Positions 1 through 8,372 of a stretch of DNA of 64,000 nt are shown one piece after another (the stretch's first letter is position 1; every line of letters starts with the position of its first letter). Where the stretch lies: assembly GCA_047975215.1 (NCBI GenBank), contig JBKEDD010000062.1:1-64000 (forward strand), written 5' to 3'. The stretch comes from JAGRMG01 sp047975215. GTDB taxonomy: Bacteria > Pseudomonadota > Alphaproteobacteria > Rhodobacterales > Rhodobacteraceae. The notes beneath the pieces are model-generated. The model made no database searches. It was given only the letters and a program-made list of their open reading frames with translations, and had not been told where the DNA came from. Made by a program: the position numbers and the translations under genes.

Positions 1-285
1 ATGCGTCTCGTGCCGGCGGTTCCGTTCTTCCTGGCCAACCTCGTGCCCGCGATGGTCGGTGTGAGGTTTTCCACCTTTCTCTGGACGACGGCGCTGGGCA
101 TAGTGCCGGGGGCCGTTGTCTATACCTGGATCGGCGTCGGCCTGGGAGAGGTGTTCGAGCGTGGCGAAACCCCGGATCTGTCGCTGATATGGGCGCCCCA
201 GGTGATCGGCCCGATTCTGGCGCTGTGCGCGCTGGCCGCCTTGCCGATCGTGCTGCGGGTCTTGCGCAACCGCACCGGGGATTGA
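1..285 (+). CDS. TVP38/TMEM64 (DedA-like, VTT domain) membrane protein, C-terminal part
   Basis: Only the last 94 codons are in the window. The ATG at base 1 is probably an internal methionine, because the family normally runs to 200-250 residues and the fragment begins inside the conserved domain. The visible part has the hydrophobic N-P-A-M-x-G segment, a glycine-rich stretch (GIVPG near residue 37) and a final transmembrane helix before a short basic tail, as in VTT-domain inner-membrane proteins. These are thought to act in lipid or ion homeostasis, but the substrate is unknown. Five bases separate it from the downstream flavoenzyme, so the two are probably cotranscribed. Confidence 0.7.
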   Translation: MRLVPAVPFFLANLVPAMVGVRFSTFLWTTALGIVPGAVVYTWIGVGLGEVFERGETPDLSLIWAPQVIGPILALCALAALPIVLRVLRNRTGD

Positions 286-290
286 ATGCG

Positions 291-1709
291 ATGCATCGGA
301 TCAGGACCGACCTTCTGGTGATCGGCGCCGGCTCGGGCGGTTTGTCGGTCGCCGCCGGGGCGGCCCGGATGGGCGCCGATGTCACGCTGCTGGAAGGCGG
401 CAAGATGGGCGGCGATTGCCTGAATTACGGCTGCGTTCCTTCCAAGGCGCTGCTGGCGGCGGCCAGGGCCGCGCATGCGCAGCGCGAGAGCGACGCCTTC
501 GGCATCGCCCCGGCCCGGCCGCAGGTGGATTACGGCGCGGTGATGGCGCATGTCGCGGGTGTGATTGCCCGCATCGCGCCGGTGGACAGCCAGGAAAGGT
601 TCGAGGGCCTGGGCGTCCGGGTGATCCGGGAATACGGACGATTCATCTCGGCCCGCGAGGTACAGGCCGGCGACACGGCGATAGTTGCGCGGCGCATCGT
701 GATTGCCACCGGTTCCTCGCCGCTCGTACCGCCGATCCCGGGGCTCGACATGGTGCCCTACCTGACCAACGAAACCCTGTTCGATCTGCGCGAGCGGCCC
801 GACCATCTGCTGATCGCCGGCGGTGGCCCGATCGGAATGGAAATGGCCCAGGCGCATGTGCGGCTGGGCGCACGCGTGACCGTGATCGAGGGCGACCGGA
901 TCCTGAACCGGGACGATCCCGACCTGGCACAGGTGGTGCGCGACCGGCTGACCGCCGAAGGAGTCGAGATCGTTGAAGGCGCCATGCTGGAAGAACTGCG
1001 CAGAACGCAAACCGGAATCGAGGCCGTCACCGCGGGCGGGCGGCGGTTTCACGGCTCGCACCTGTTGATCACGCTCGGGCGGCGCGCCAATACCGGCGGG
1101 CTGAACCTTGGTGCTGCGGGAATCGAGACAACGAAATCGGGCGTCGCCGTGGACGACCGGCTGCGCAGCACGAACCGCCGCGTCTATGCCATCGGCGATG
1201 TTGCCGGCGGGCCGCAATTCACCCATGTCGCGGGCTATCACGCCGGTCTGGTGATCCGGTCCGCGCTGTTTGGGCTGCCATCCCGGACCCGCACCGGCCA
1301 TATCCCGCGCGTCACCTACACCGATCCGGAACTGGCGCAGATCGGCCTGGGCGAAGCGGACGCGCGCCAGCGATATGGCGACCGGCTGGAGGTTGCGCGG
1401 TTCGATTTCGCCGAGAACGACCGCGCCACGGCGGAACGCCGCACGGCCGGCTTCATCAAGGTCCTGGTGGTCCGGGGGCGCCCTGTCGGTGTGTCCATCG
1501 TCGGCCATCAGGCGGGTGAACTGATCGGCCTGTGGTCGTTGGTTCTGGCCAACCGGTTGAAGCTGCGCGATGTCGCGGCGATGGTTTCGCCCTATCCGAC
1601 CTACGGCGAGGTTAACAAACGCGCGGCGGGCGCCTATTTTGCGCCAAGGCTGTTTCAAAGCCGGACTGTCAAGCGCGTGGTCGGGCTGATCCAGAAATGG
1701 CTGCCCTGA
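291..1709 (+). CDS. FAD-dependent pyridine nucleotide-disulfide oxidoreductase (mercuric reductase-like)
   Basis: A 472-residue flavoenzyme of the class I disulfide oxidoreductase family. The N-terminal FAD-binding GxGxxG lies at residues 11-16 and the redox-active CxxxxC at Cys43 and Cys48 (GGDCLNYGCVPSK). The NAD(P)-binding glycine motif is central (GGGPIGMEMA) and a second FAD motif reads AIGDVAGG. Annotation pipelines often call such proteins mercuric reductase, but there is no N-terminal heavy-metal domain and no C-terminal vicinal cysteine pair (it ends KWLP), so mercury reduction is not supported. The start at 291 sits just after the upstream stop and immediately precedes the dinucleotide fold; a longer reading from 189 would overlap the previous gene. 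Substrate unknown. Confidence 0.8.
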   Translation: MHRIRTDLLVIGAGSGGLSVAAGAARMGADVTLLEGGKMGGDCLNYGCVPSKALLAAARAAHAQRESDAFGIAPARPQVDYGAVMAHVAGVIARIAPVDSQERFEGLGVRVIREYGRFISAREVQAGDTAIVARRIVIATGSSPLVPPIPGLDMVPYLTNETLFDLRERPDHLLIAGGGPIGMEMAQAHVRLGARVTVIEGDRILNRDDPDLAQVVRDRLTAEGVEIVEGAMLEELRRTQTGIEAVTAGGRRFHGSHLLITLGRRANTGGLNLGAAGIETTKSGVAVDDRLRSTNRRVYAIGDVAGGPQFTHVAGYHAGLVIRSALFGLPSRTRTGHIPRVTYTDPELAQIGLGEADARQRYGDRLEVARFDFAENDRATAERRTAGFIKVLVVRGRPVGVSIVGHQAGELIGLWSLVLANRLKLRDVAAMVSPYPTYGEVNKRAAGAYFAPRLFQSRTVKRVVGLIQKWLP

Positions 1710-1725
1710 TCGCGGAAAGGGTGGC

Positions 1726-3111
1726 ATGCTGAATTCGCTCTCGGGGCGGTTCCTGATTCTGACCACGGTCTTCGTCATGTTGGCCGAGGTGCTGATATTC
1801 GTGCCTTCGATCGCGCGGTTCCGCGAGGACTACCTGCTCGCGAGGCTCGAGCGGGCGCAGATCGCTTCGCTGGCGCTGTTGGCCGACGATCTCCTGTCGG
1901 TGGAGCTTGAGGCCGAATTGTTGAAGAACGCCGAAGTGTTCAACGTGGTGCTGCGCCGCAACGAGGTCCGCCAGTTGATGCTGTCCTCGCCGGTTCCCAA
2001 ACCGATCTCGGCCACCTTCGACATGCGCGAGGCGGGTCCGGCAACGTTGATCCGCGACGCGATGATCCGGCTGTTCACGACGGAAAACCAGATGATCCGG
2101 GTGATCGGCGTGCCGGTTCGCGATGCCGGGCTGCTGATCGAGGTCACGATGGAAACGCAGCCGATGCGCGCCGCCATGATCGACTATGGCCTGCGCATAC
2201 TGGCGTTGTCGGCTGTGATCTCGGTCATCACCGCCGGGCTGCTGTTCCTGGCGGTGCGCCGCTTCCTCGTGCGCCCGATCAAGGGCGTGGTCGGCTACAT
2301 GCAGCGATATGCCGCCTCGCCCGAAGATGCCCACGGGATCATCACGCCCTCGGCCGGAGTGAGCGAACTGCGCGAGGCCGAAGAGGCGCTGCGCCAGCTT
2401 CAGGTCGAACTGACCCACGCCCTCAAGCAGCGCGAGAGGCTGGCACAGCTGGGTGGCGCGGTGGCCAAGGTCAGCCACGATCTGCGCAATATCCTGACCA
2501 GCGCGCAGCTGTTCACCGACCGGATCGAGGCCAGCGAGGATCCGCTGGTGCGCAGGATGGCGCCGAAACTGGTGGGCTCGATCACCCGCGCGGTCAGCCT
2601 GTGCGAAAGCACCCTGGCCTTCGGGCGGTTCGAGGAACCGGCGCCGACGCTGACCGTGCTGCGGCTGGCCGATCTGGCAAGGGACGTGCTCGAAAGCGAA
2701 CGCCTGGCGGTGGATGGCACAGCGGTCGAATTCCTCGACAAGGTGCCGCCGGCCTTGGAAATACGCGCCGATCCCGAACAGATGTTCCGCGTCCTGCTCA
2801 ACCTGGTGCGCAACGCCCGTCAGGCCATCGTGGCGACGCACGGCCCCGGAACCGTCACGATATCGGCGCGCGAGGATGCCGCGAACTGGTGGGTCGAGGT
2901 TGCCGATACCGGCCCGGGCCTGCCGAAGAAAGCGCGCGAGCATCTGTTCACCGCCTTCCAGGGCGGCGCCAGCAAGGGCGGCTCCGGTCTGGGGCTCGCG
3001 ATTTCGGCGGAACTGGTGCGCGGGCACGGCGGTACGCTGGCGTTGAAACGGACGGGCCCGGACGGCACCGCGTTCGAAATCTGCCTTCCCCGCGGCGACG
3101 GCACGATCTGA
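1726..3111 (+). CDS. Membrane-bound sensor histidine kinase
   Basis: 461 residues. An N-terminal transmembrane segment (about 7-27) and a second one (about 156-177) enclose a periplasmic sensor region of some 125 residues, followed by a HAMP-like linker and a coiled region. The dimerisation/phosphoacceptor H box has His251 (VSHDLRN). The ATPase domain shows the N box (Asn363 in LVRNARQAI), the G1 box DTGPGL at 394-399 and the G2 box GSGLGLA near 419. No response regulator gene is adjacent, so the partner and signal are unknown. It follows the flavoenzyme by 16 bases and may share its transcript. Confidence 0.85.
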   Translation: MLNSLSGRFLILTTVFVMLAEVLIFVPSIARFREDYLLARLERAQIASLALLADDLLSVELEAELLKNAEVFNVVLRRNEVRQLMLSSPVPKPISATFDMREAGPATLIRDAMIRLFTTENQMIRVIGVPVRDAGLLIEVTMETQPMRAAMIDYGLRILALSAVISVITAGLLFLAVRRFLVRPIKGVVGYMQRYAASPEDAHGIITPSAGVSELREAEEALRQLQVELTHALKQRERLAQLGGAVAKVSHDLRNILTSAQLFTDRIEASEDPLVRRMAPKLVGSITRAVSLCESTLAFGRFEEPAPTLTVLRLADLARDVLESERLAVDGTAVEFLDKVPPALEIRADPEQMFRVLLNLVRNARQAIVATHGPGTVTISAREDAANWWVEVADTGPGLPKKAREHLFTAFQGGASKGGSGLGLAISAELVRGHGGTLALKRTGPDGTAFEICLPRGDGTI

Positions 3112-3295
3112 CATGCGCATACCGTCGCAGGCCTGATCTGTCGCACGACATCTCCCGGTCCGGGCGCGGCGATCGAAGGGGCCGGTCCGGTGCCCGCTTG
3201 GGCCGTGCGGTGCCGTTGGCGGCCGCACCCGGACCGGCGGGCGCGGAAATGGGGTTGCAATGCCCTGTCGTCACGGCTACATGCAGGGCCGCAGT

Positions 3296-3372
3296 GGACC
3301 GATAGCTCAGCTGGATAGAGTACCTGACTACGAATCAGGGGGTCGGGGGTTCGAATCCTCCTCGGTCCGCCA
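3296..3372 (+). tRNA. tRNA-Arg (anticodon ACG)
   Basis: A complete cloverleaf with encoded CCA. The 7-bp acceptor stem pairs GGACCGA (3296-3302) with TCGGTCC (3362-3368), followed by discriminator G and CCA (3370-3372). The anticodon loop CTACGAA is closed by a CCTGA/TCAGG stem with anticodon ACG at 3330-3332, and the T loop is TTCGAAT. Read as ICG after deamination, it decodes CGU/CGC/CGA. tRNA-Arg genes are frequent integration targets, and a block of accessory catabolic genes begins just downstream. Confidence 0.95.
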
Positions 3373-3831
3373 CTTGCTCCCCTTAATCATTGATTTCATT
3401 GCGATTTCTGCTCATTTTGTCGAACTGCCTGTTGCGGGTTCGTCAATTTCTGAACCCTTTTCGTTCTGCCTCAGCTTTTCATAGCCCTGATCCGCCATCA
3501 GTCCGCGCCGCGCCATTCCTGCATAGGCGAACTTGTATCCGAGCGCATCGAACCGGCCCGATGCTCCGTGCGCACAAGCGCAAATTTCTGTCTCATATCT
3601 GTAGACCTGCGCATTCCCCCGGTGTCCCGTTCGTCCGTCATGGCTCCTTCTCGGTGGAGCCGCCATCGCCAAATCGCTGGGTCGGGAAATCGTACACCGG
3701 GGGAAACCCCGCATATGATCTTTTCATTCCAATTACGACTGGCTGGGATTGAATTTAATTCCTTTTGTGGATGTCAGCGGCCGCTATAGTGTCCATCGTG
3801 CTGCTATCGAAGAGCGACGCGGGAGGAAATC
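3373..3831. other. Gene-poor stretch between tRNA-Arg and the TRAP operon
   Basis: About 460 bases, visibly lower in GC than the flanks. The minus strand has a 100-codon open frame (3412-3714) whose C-terminal half has plausible residue composition, but I recognise no family, see no convincing ribosome-binding site, and suspect a gene remnant at most. No integrase signature is visible. The last 70 bases carry the probable promoter of the TRAP operon and a strong ribosome-binding site (GGGAGGAAATC before ATG 3832). Confidence 0.5.
3763..3790 (+). promoter_or_regulatory. Putative promoter of the TRAP operon
   Basis: TATAGT at 3785-3790 matches the -10 consensus at five of six positions and lies 42 bases before the dctP start. 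The best -35 candidate, TTTTGT at 3763-3768 with a 16-base spacer, is weak. An imperfect 17-bp palindrome (GGATTGAATTTAATTCC, 3746-3762) lies directly upstream and could be an operator. Inference from sequence only. Confidence 0.35.
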
Positions 3832-4827
3832 ATGATCGGCTTGAAGAGCGCATTGTATGCGGCAACCTGTGTATTTGCGGTTGCGACCGTTTCCCAACCT
3901 ACGGATGCGCGGGCGGAGAATTGGAAGGCCTATAGCTTTATCAGTGTGGCATCCCACCCTATCCATCTCAGCCTCGAAGCACTCGGGAAGGAAATTGAGG
4001 AGGTCAGCGAAGGCAAGATCTCGGTGAAGGTGAATGTGGGCGGCTCACTCCCGATCACCGGGACCTCGATCACGCAGGCGATCGGCGATGGCATCCTCAC
4101 TCTTGCCCATGACGGATACTACACCGGGAATCTGCCGATTGGCGCGATTTCGATGCTTCCCATGCTCGCTCCCGACTATGATGCCTTTCAGCGTATGGTC
4201 GGGAAGGTAGAGCCGGCGCTCGCCGAAGAACTTCTCACGAAGGGCGTGACGCTGCTTGCGACCTACAACATGCCGAGCCAGACCCTGTGGGGCGTGGGTG
4301 AACTGCGCGGCCTCGACGACCTCGAAGGGCTAAAGCTGCGCGTCGGCAATGTGCCGATCGCCGAATTCGCCCGCCGTCAGGGTGCCATTCCGGTGACGCT
4401 GGCAAGCGGCGACGTGGCGCCGGCGCTCGAGCGGTCGGTCGTCGGCGGCATCGTTACCGCCAGCGCCGGAGGGGGCAGGCTCTGGGGCGACATGTTGAAG
4501 TACAATTATCGACTGCCGCTCAACTACGACCTGATGCTGATCGTGGTGAACACCGAGGCGTTCGAAAGCCTCGATCCAGAGTTGCAGGAAAAGGTCCGCG
4601 AGGCAGCCCGCAAGTCGGCAGCGCAGCTCACTGCGGATGTTGCGGCGCTTGAGGACAGCACAACCGAGGAGCTCAAGACCAAGGGCCTCGTTGTCACATT
4701 GCCGACCGATGAGGAGATCCGGCAGGCCCGGGAGGGGATCCGCAACTACTGGCCGGAATGGGCGAAGAACGTCGGCCCCGATGCGGAAAAGCTGCTGGCC
4801 GAGGTTATCTCGGCGGTTGGCGAATAG
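3832..4827 (+). CDS. TRAP transporter substrate-binding protein (DctP family)
   Basis: 331 residues with a Sec-type signal peptide (basic N-terminus, hydrophobic core, cleavage after about residue 28, DARA). The mature protein has the DctP fold hallmarks: an early region that ends in a GxxxxxG ligand loop, the conserved arginine region (LRVGNVPIAEFARRQGA, about 169-185) that binds a carboxylate, and a C-terminal region VNTEAFESLDPELQEKV. It delivers an organic acid to the DctQ/DctM membrane subunits encoded downstream. The start is fixed by the ribosome-binding site GGGAGGA seven bases upstream. The intervening SMP-30-like gene hints at an aldonate or lactone substrate, but the sequence does not identify it. 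Confidence 0.88.
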   Translation: MIGLKSALYAATCVFAVATVSQPTDARAENWKAYSFISVASHPIHLSLEALGKEIEEVSEGKISVKVNVGGSLPITGTSITQAIGDGILTLAHDGYYTGNLPIGAISMLPMLAPDYDAFQRMVGKVEPALAEELLTKGVTLLATYNMPSQTLWGVGELRGLDDLEGLKLRVGNVPIAEFARRQGAIPVTLASGDVAPALERSVVGGIVTASAGGGRLWGDMLKYNYRLPLNYDLMLIVVNTEAFESLDPELQEKVREAARKSAAQLTADVAALEDSTTEELKTKGLVVTLPTDEEIRQAREGIRNYWPEWAKNVGPDAEKLLAEVISAVGE

Positions 4828-4842
4828 TTCCGCGCTGCTTCC

Positions 4843-5763
4843 ATGTATTCGGCCCCACCTTCTGTTGTCGCCGAGGAATTCACACGCGTTCCGCGTGAGC
4901 TCCTCGTCAACGACCGCCCCTCCCCATGGTCCCAGGCTCTCTCTGGACGCCATACCGTTCCCTTCTTCCTCGAAGGTCCGTCTTTCGACAGACAGGGCAA
5001 TCTGTGGGTGGTCGATATCCCGTGGGGACGCATCTTCCGTATCGCCCCCGACGGTACCTTCGCGCTGGTGTGCACCTACGAGGGCGAGCCGAACGGGCTG
5101 AAGTTCCACGCCGATGGCCGCGCCTTCATCACTGACTATCGGCGTGGCCTGATGGTTCTTGACCCGGCGACCGGCGCCATAGAGACCCTGATCGACCGGG
5201 CTCATCTGGAGGGGTTCAGGGGGCTGAACGACCTTCATTTCTCGCCGGAGGACGGCACGCTATGGTTTACTGACCAGGGCCACAGCGGGCTGCACGACCC
5301 ATACGGACGCCTGTTCCGGCTTGATCCGGACGGTACGCTCCACCTCCAGCTCGGCGGGCTTCCGAGTCCGAACGGGCTGGTACTGGATGGGGCGGGGAAC
5401 ACGCTTTACGTCGCCATGACGCGCGACAACTCGGTGTGGCGGGTTCCGCTGCGTCCCAATCGCGGCGTTGGCCGCGTTGGCAGATTCGTAAGCCTTTCAG
5501 GCGGCATCGGTCCGGACGGCATGGCAATGGATTCTGCGGGCAACCTGGCGGTCTGCCACCCCGGCGTCGGGTCTGTCTGGCTGTTCGACCCTGCTGGCGA
5601 ACCGCTGCTGCGTATCAAGTCACCGACGGGACGGATGACCACCAACTGCGCCTTCGGCGGCGCCGAGGGGCGGCATCTCTACATCGTGGAATCGGAAACG
5701 GGGTCGATCCTTCGCGCCGAGTGCCCGGCACCGGGCGCCCCGATGTTTTCGCACAAGCAATAG
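4843..5763 (+). CDS. SMP-30/gluconolactonase/LRE family protein
   Basis: 306 residues forming a predicted six-bladed beta propeller. Recurrent blade motifs are visible: NLWVVDIPWGRIFRI (about 50), PNGLKFHADGRAFITD (about 85), LNDLHFSPEDGTLWFTDQG (about 127) and SPNGLVLDGAGNTLYV (about 175). The conserved Glu early in the fold, Asn at PNGL/LND and Asp in the late GPDGMAMD segment are the calcium-ligand positions of the family. Members hydrolyse sugar lactones; here the position between dctP and dctQ suggests action on the transported compound or its oxidation product. No signal peptide, so it is cytoplasmic. It follows dctP by 15 bases. Confidence 0.82.
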   Translation: MYSAPPSVVAEEFTRVPRELLVNDRPSPWSQALSGRHTVPFFLEGPSFDRQGNLWVVDIPWGRIFRIAPDGTFALVCTYEGEPNGLKFHADGRAFITDYRRGLMVLDPATGAIETLIDRAHLEGFRGLNDLHFSPEDGTLWFTDQGHSGLHDPYGRLFRLDPDGTLHLQLGGLPSPNGLVLDGAGNTLYVAMTRDNSVWRVPLRPNRGVGRVGRFVSLSGGIGPDGMAMDSAGNLAVCHPGVGSVWLFDPAGEPLLRIKSPTGRMTTNCAFGGAEGRHLYIVESETGSILRAECPAPGAPMFSHKQ

Positions 5764-5785
5764 AATTAGGTCCGAGGTTATCAGG

Positions 5786-6343
5786 ATGACCAGCGTGCAA
5801 GGCTATCAGAAGGGCGCAAGCCGGGCGGATCTGCCGATTCGACTTGCAATGTATGCCGCGGAATTCGCTCTTCTTTCGATGGTGCTGCTGATTAACGCGG
5901 ACATATTCTCCAGGAATATCCTCAATAGCCCCATAATTTCGACGGATGAGCTGTCGGGCTATCTCTTGGTCTGCGTCGTGCTGCTGGGGGGCGCGTATTC
6001 GCTGAGAAGCGGCTCGTTCCTGAGAATCGAGATGGTGATCGGGGTACTTTCCGCGAAGGCGCAACAGTTCTTCGCCATCCTGTACAACATGGTGGCGATC
6101 CTGCTTTGCGTGATCCTGGCTTGGCAGTTCGTCCGGCTGGTCACGCTAAGCTACAGCCGGATGGTTCTTGCGCCGACCTTGCTGGAGACACCCATCTGGA
6201 TTCCGCAGGTCATCCTGCCGGTCGGGATGGTGCTGCTGATCTATGCGCTGATGCTTGATCTTTGGGATTCGTTCCACGGGAGGCTCCATGCGATGGAGGA
6301 GTTTTCCCTAGGAGACGACGCAAACGGGGAAGCGTCGAGATGA
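5786..6343 (+). CDS. TRAP transporter small permease (DctQ family)
   Basis: 185 residues with four predicted transmembrane helices (about 22-42, 58-76, 93-114 and 133-153), the usual length and topology for DctQ. The FSRNIL segment and the EL/SGYLLV motif in the second helix fit the family. It forms the membrane complex with the large permease, whose start codon overlaps its stop in an ATGA, so translation is probably coupled. A long polar C-terminal tail follows the last helix. Confidence 0.85.
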   Translation: MTSVQGYQKGASRADLPIRLAMYAAEFALLSMVLLINADIFSRNILNSPIISTDELSGYLLVCVVLLGGAYSLRSGSFLRIEMVIGVLSAKAQQFFAILYNMVAILLCVILAWQFVRLVTLSYSRMVLAPTLLETPIWIPQVILPVGMVLLIYALMLDLWDSFHGRLHAMEEFSLGDDANGEASR

Positions 6344-7638
6344 GCTGGATTCCCGAGTTGTTCTTGTTCATGGGCATTCTCTTTGCCCTGCTGCTCGGCG
6401 GATTGTGGGTACCGTTCTCGATCGGCGTCGCGGGCGTCGTGTCGATCTACCTGGTCGACGGTATCACGGGCTTCCGCGCGCTCGGGCTGGTTACCTGGGG
6501 CACCGTCAACAGTTTCACGCTCACCGCCATCCCGCTGTTCATCCTGATGGCGGAGATACTGCAGATAAGCGGCGTGGGCGCGCGGTTTTATCGCGGCCTT
6601 GCCTACGTCGTGCGTCCGCTGCCGGGCGGTCTGCTGCAGACCAACGTGGCCAGTTGCGCCATGTTTTCAGCGATCAGCGGCTCCAGCGTCGCGACCGCAG
6701 CGGTGATGGCCACCGTTTCGGTACCGCAAATGGACGCCGAGGGCTATGACCGCAGCAGGAGCGCCGGCTCGCTCGCTGCTGGCGGCACACTGGGTATCCT
6801 GATCCCGCCCAGCATCCCGCTGATCATCTACGGCGCGTTCACGGAAACGTCTATCGTCAAGCTGTTCATGGCCGGCTTCGTTCCAGGTTTCCTGCTTGCT
6901 TTGCTGTTCATGCTGTTCATCGCCGGGCTGTCGCTGCTGCGGCCCTTGCCGCTGCGGCCGACGACCCAGACCACCGGCAGGACGCTGCTGGGGTCGCTGG
7001 TGGAACTCATCCCGCTCATGGTGCTGATGTTTGTCGTACTCGGCAGTATCTATACCGGCTTTGCGACGCCGACCGAGGCGGCTGCGCTCGGCTGCGCCAT
7101 CGCCACGATCGTCGGCGCGATCTGGGGCAGGCTGACGTTCATGGACATCCATTTCGCGCTGCGCCGTTCGATCCAGACGAGCGCGACGCTGCTGTTCATC
7201 GTCTCCATGGCTTTCATATTCTCCTACGGCGTGGAAAATGCCGGCCTCGGAAGCAAGCTGACGGAAGCCATTCTCGGGCTGGGGCTGGGAAAGTACAGTT
7301 TCCTTTTGACGGTGATCGTGCTCTTCCTCGTGCTTGGCTGCACCCTTGAAAGCGTGGCGATGATGGTGCTGACCGTACCGCTGCTGTTCGGGTCGGTGGT
7401 TTCCTACGGGTTCGACCCCATCTGGTTCGGCATCATCCTGGTGCTGCTGTTGGAGTTCGGTATGCTCACCCCTCCGTTCGGCATCAACCTATTCGTGATT
7501 CAGGGCGCGTCGAAATATCCGCTGTCTCTTATCGTCAAGGGCACTGTCCCCTACTGGTTCCTGATTCTGGGCTTTGTCGGGTTGCTAACCGTGTTTCCCG
7601 AAATCGTGCTGTTCCTGCCGGAGATGATGTCGGGATAA
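6340..7638 (+). CDS. TRAP transporter large permease (DctM family)
   Basis: 432 residues, very hydrophobic, about 12 helices, the typical DctM length. Family motifs include FTLTAIPLFILMAEIL (about 65), the SGSSVATAAVMATVSVPQM loop (about 112-130), GGTLGILIPPSIPLIIYG (about 148-165) and a late LLLEFGMLTPPFGINLFV. The start at 6340 overlaps the dctQ stop by four bases (ATGA); a longer frame from 6262 would run inside dctQ. It transports the cargo using an ion gradient. It is the last gene of the dctP - lactonase - dctQ - dctM operon, followed by a hairpin and an insertion-sequence scar. Confidence 0.9.
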   Translation: MSWIPELFLFMGILFALLLGGLWVPFSIGVAGVVSIYLVDGITGFRALGLVTWGTVNSFTLTAIPLFILMAEILQISGVGARFYRGLAYVVRPLPGGLLQTNVASCAMFSAISGSSVATAAVMATVSVPQMDAEGYDRSRSAGSLAAGGTLGILIPPSIPLIIYGAFTETSIVKLFMAGFVPGFLLALLFMLFIAGLSLLRPLPLRPTTQTTGRTLLGSLVELIPLMVLMFVVLGSIYTGFATPTEAAALGCAIATIVGAIWGRLTFMDIHFALRRSIQTSATLLFIVSMAFIFSYGVENAGLGSKLTEAILGLGLGKYSFLLTVIVLFLVLGCTLESVAMMVLTVPLLFGSVVSYGFDPIWFGIILVLLLEFGMLTPPFGINLFVIQGASKYPLSLIVKGTVPYWFLILGFVGLLTVFPEIVLFLPEMMSG

Positions 7639-7650
7639 GGCCGAGGGCAT

Positions 7651-7692
7651 TGATCTACTCCCCATCTCTTGGGTAGGTTCTGGTGTAGATCA
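7651..7692. terminator. Inverted repeat after the TRAP operon (possible terminator or IS end)
   Basis: TGATCTAC (7651-7658) and GTAGATCA (7685-7692) are exact inverted complements around a 26-base loop, 12 bases after the dctM stop. With no clear T-run it would be a weak terminator. The right arm overlaps the stop codon of the decayed transposase, so it may instead mark the end of that insertion sequence. Confidence 0.35.
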
Positions 7693-8185
7693 AGCTACTC
7701 TTTTGCTCCTGCTGAGTGGTTCTTGTTCGTCATTTCTCTGCCAATCGACCACGGCTGGGGGGCTGCCAAGGGCGGAGTGGGGGCGCTTTGAGTTCTGGAA
7801 CTTGATCCGCTTGCCGACGCCGGCTTTTGCCTCTTGGCCGGTCTTCCAGGCGTTCAGGCAGACGCATTCCCATTTCAGGCTCCGCCACAGTCGCTTGACG
7901 AAGATGTTTTCGAGGAACCGCCCTTGCCATCCATCGAAGTATGGACGCCGGATCGGCGCAATCGGCCGGTCCAGGGGACGGACGTGAACTGCAAGCCCCG
8001 ATCGGTGTTCATGATCTCGGGCGGACCGCACTCGGCGATTGCCTCGCTCAGCGCAGCGCCGAGGCATTCGGCTTCGAGCGTGTTGGAGATCCGCCGGCCC
8101 GGCATCTTGCGGGTGTACAACCCGTGGTTGCTACCGGATACTGGAGCCCATGCCGCATCGGCGAGTAGGTGATGTCCGCTGCCCG
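7690..8185 (-). pseudogene. Decayed IS3-family transposase (OrfB, rve domain)
   Basis: Read on the minus strand, the C-terminal two thirds of an IS3-type OrfB can be followed through at least three frames. The pieces are AADITYSPMRHGLQYPVA (about 8180-8130), RISNTLEAECLGAALSEAI and PEIMNTDRGLQFTS (8090-7990), MDGKGGSSKT or GRFLENIFVKRLWRSLKWE, and finally KRPHSALGSPPAVVDWQRND (7760-7700). The DDE segment NTDxGxQFTS and the terminal RPHSALG motif are diagnostic. Frameshifts and the missing N-terminal half show that it is inactive. It separates the TRAP operon from the next catabolic genes and marks past rearrangement. Confidence 0.8.
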
Positions 8186-8186
8186 G

Positions 8187-8310
8187 ATGCCAGCGATGGA
8201 AGCGGGTCTGACGGATCGTCGCTGGGATATTGCTGATCTGGTGCCGCTGGTGGATACGAACGAGCCTGCGCCCAAGAAACGGGGCCCTTGCAAGAAGCGC
8301 CAGACGGAAA
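8187..8310 (+). pseudogene. Possible C-terminal fragment of a second transposase
   Basis: About 40 codons on the plus strand read MPAMEAGLTDRRWDIADLV followed by a basic tail containing KKRGP. From memory this resembles the C-terminal tails of some transposases that end in a GVTD-x-W motif. It directly abuts the IS3 remnant, has no N-terminal part, and its frame runs on past the expected stop. If right, two insertion sequences have decayed side by side. The family assignment is uncertain. Confidence 0.3.
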
Positions 8311-8372
8311 AACAAGCTGACCCATCAGCCCGTGATCTCATCCAGAGCGTACAGGGGGCTGAGCAGCGCGCC

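Noticed and set aside
291..1709. Mercuric reductase
   Set aside because: The fold and CxxxxC fit, but there is no heavy-metal-binding domain, no C-terminal cysteine pair and no mer neighbours.
3412..3714. Integrase or other gene remnant on the minus strand after tRNA-Arg
   Set aside because: I recognise no recombinase box (no R-H-R-Y arrangement) or other family, and there is no ribosome-binding site.
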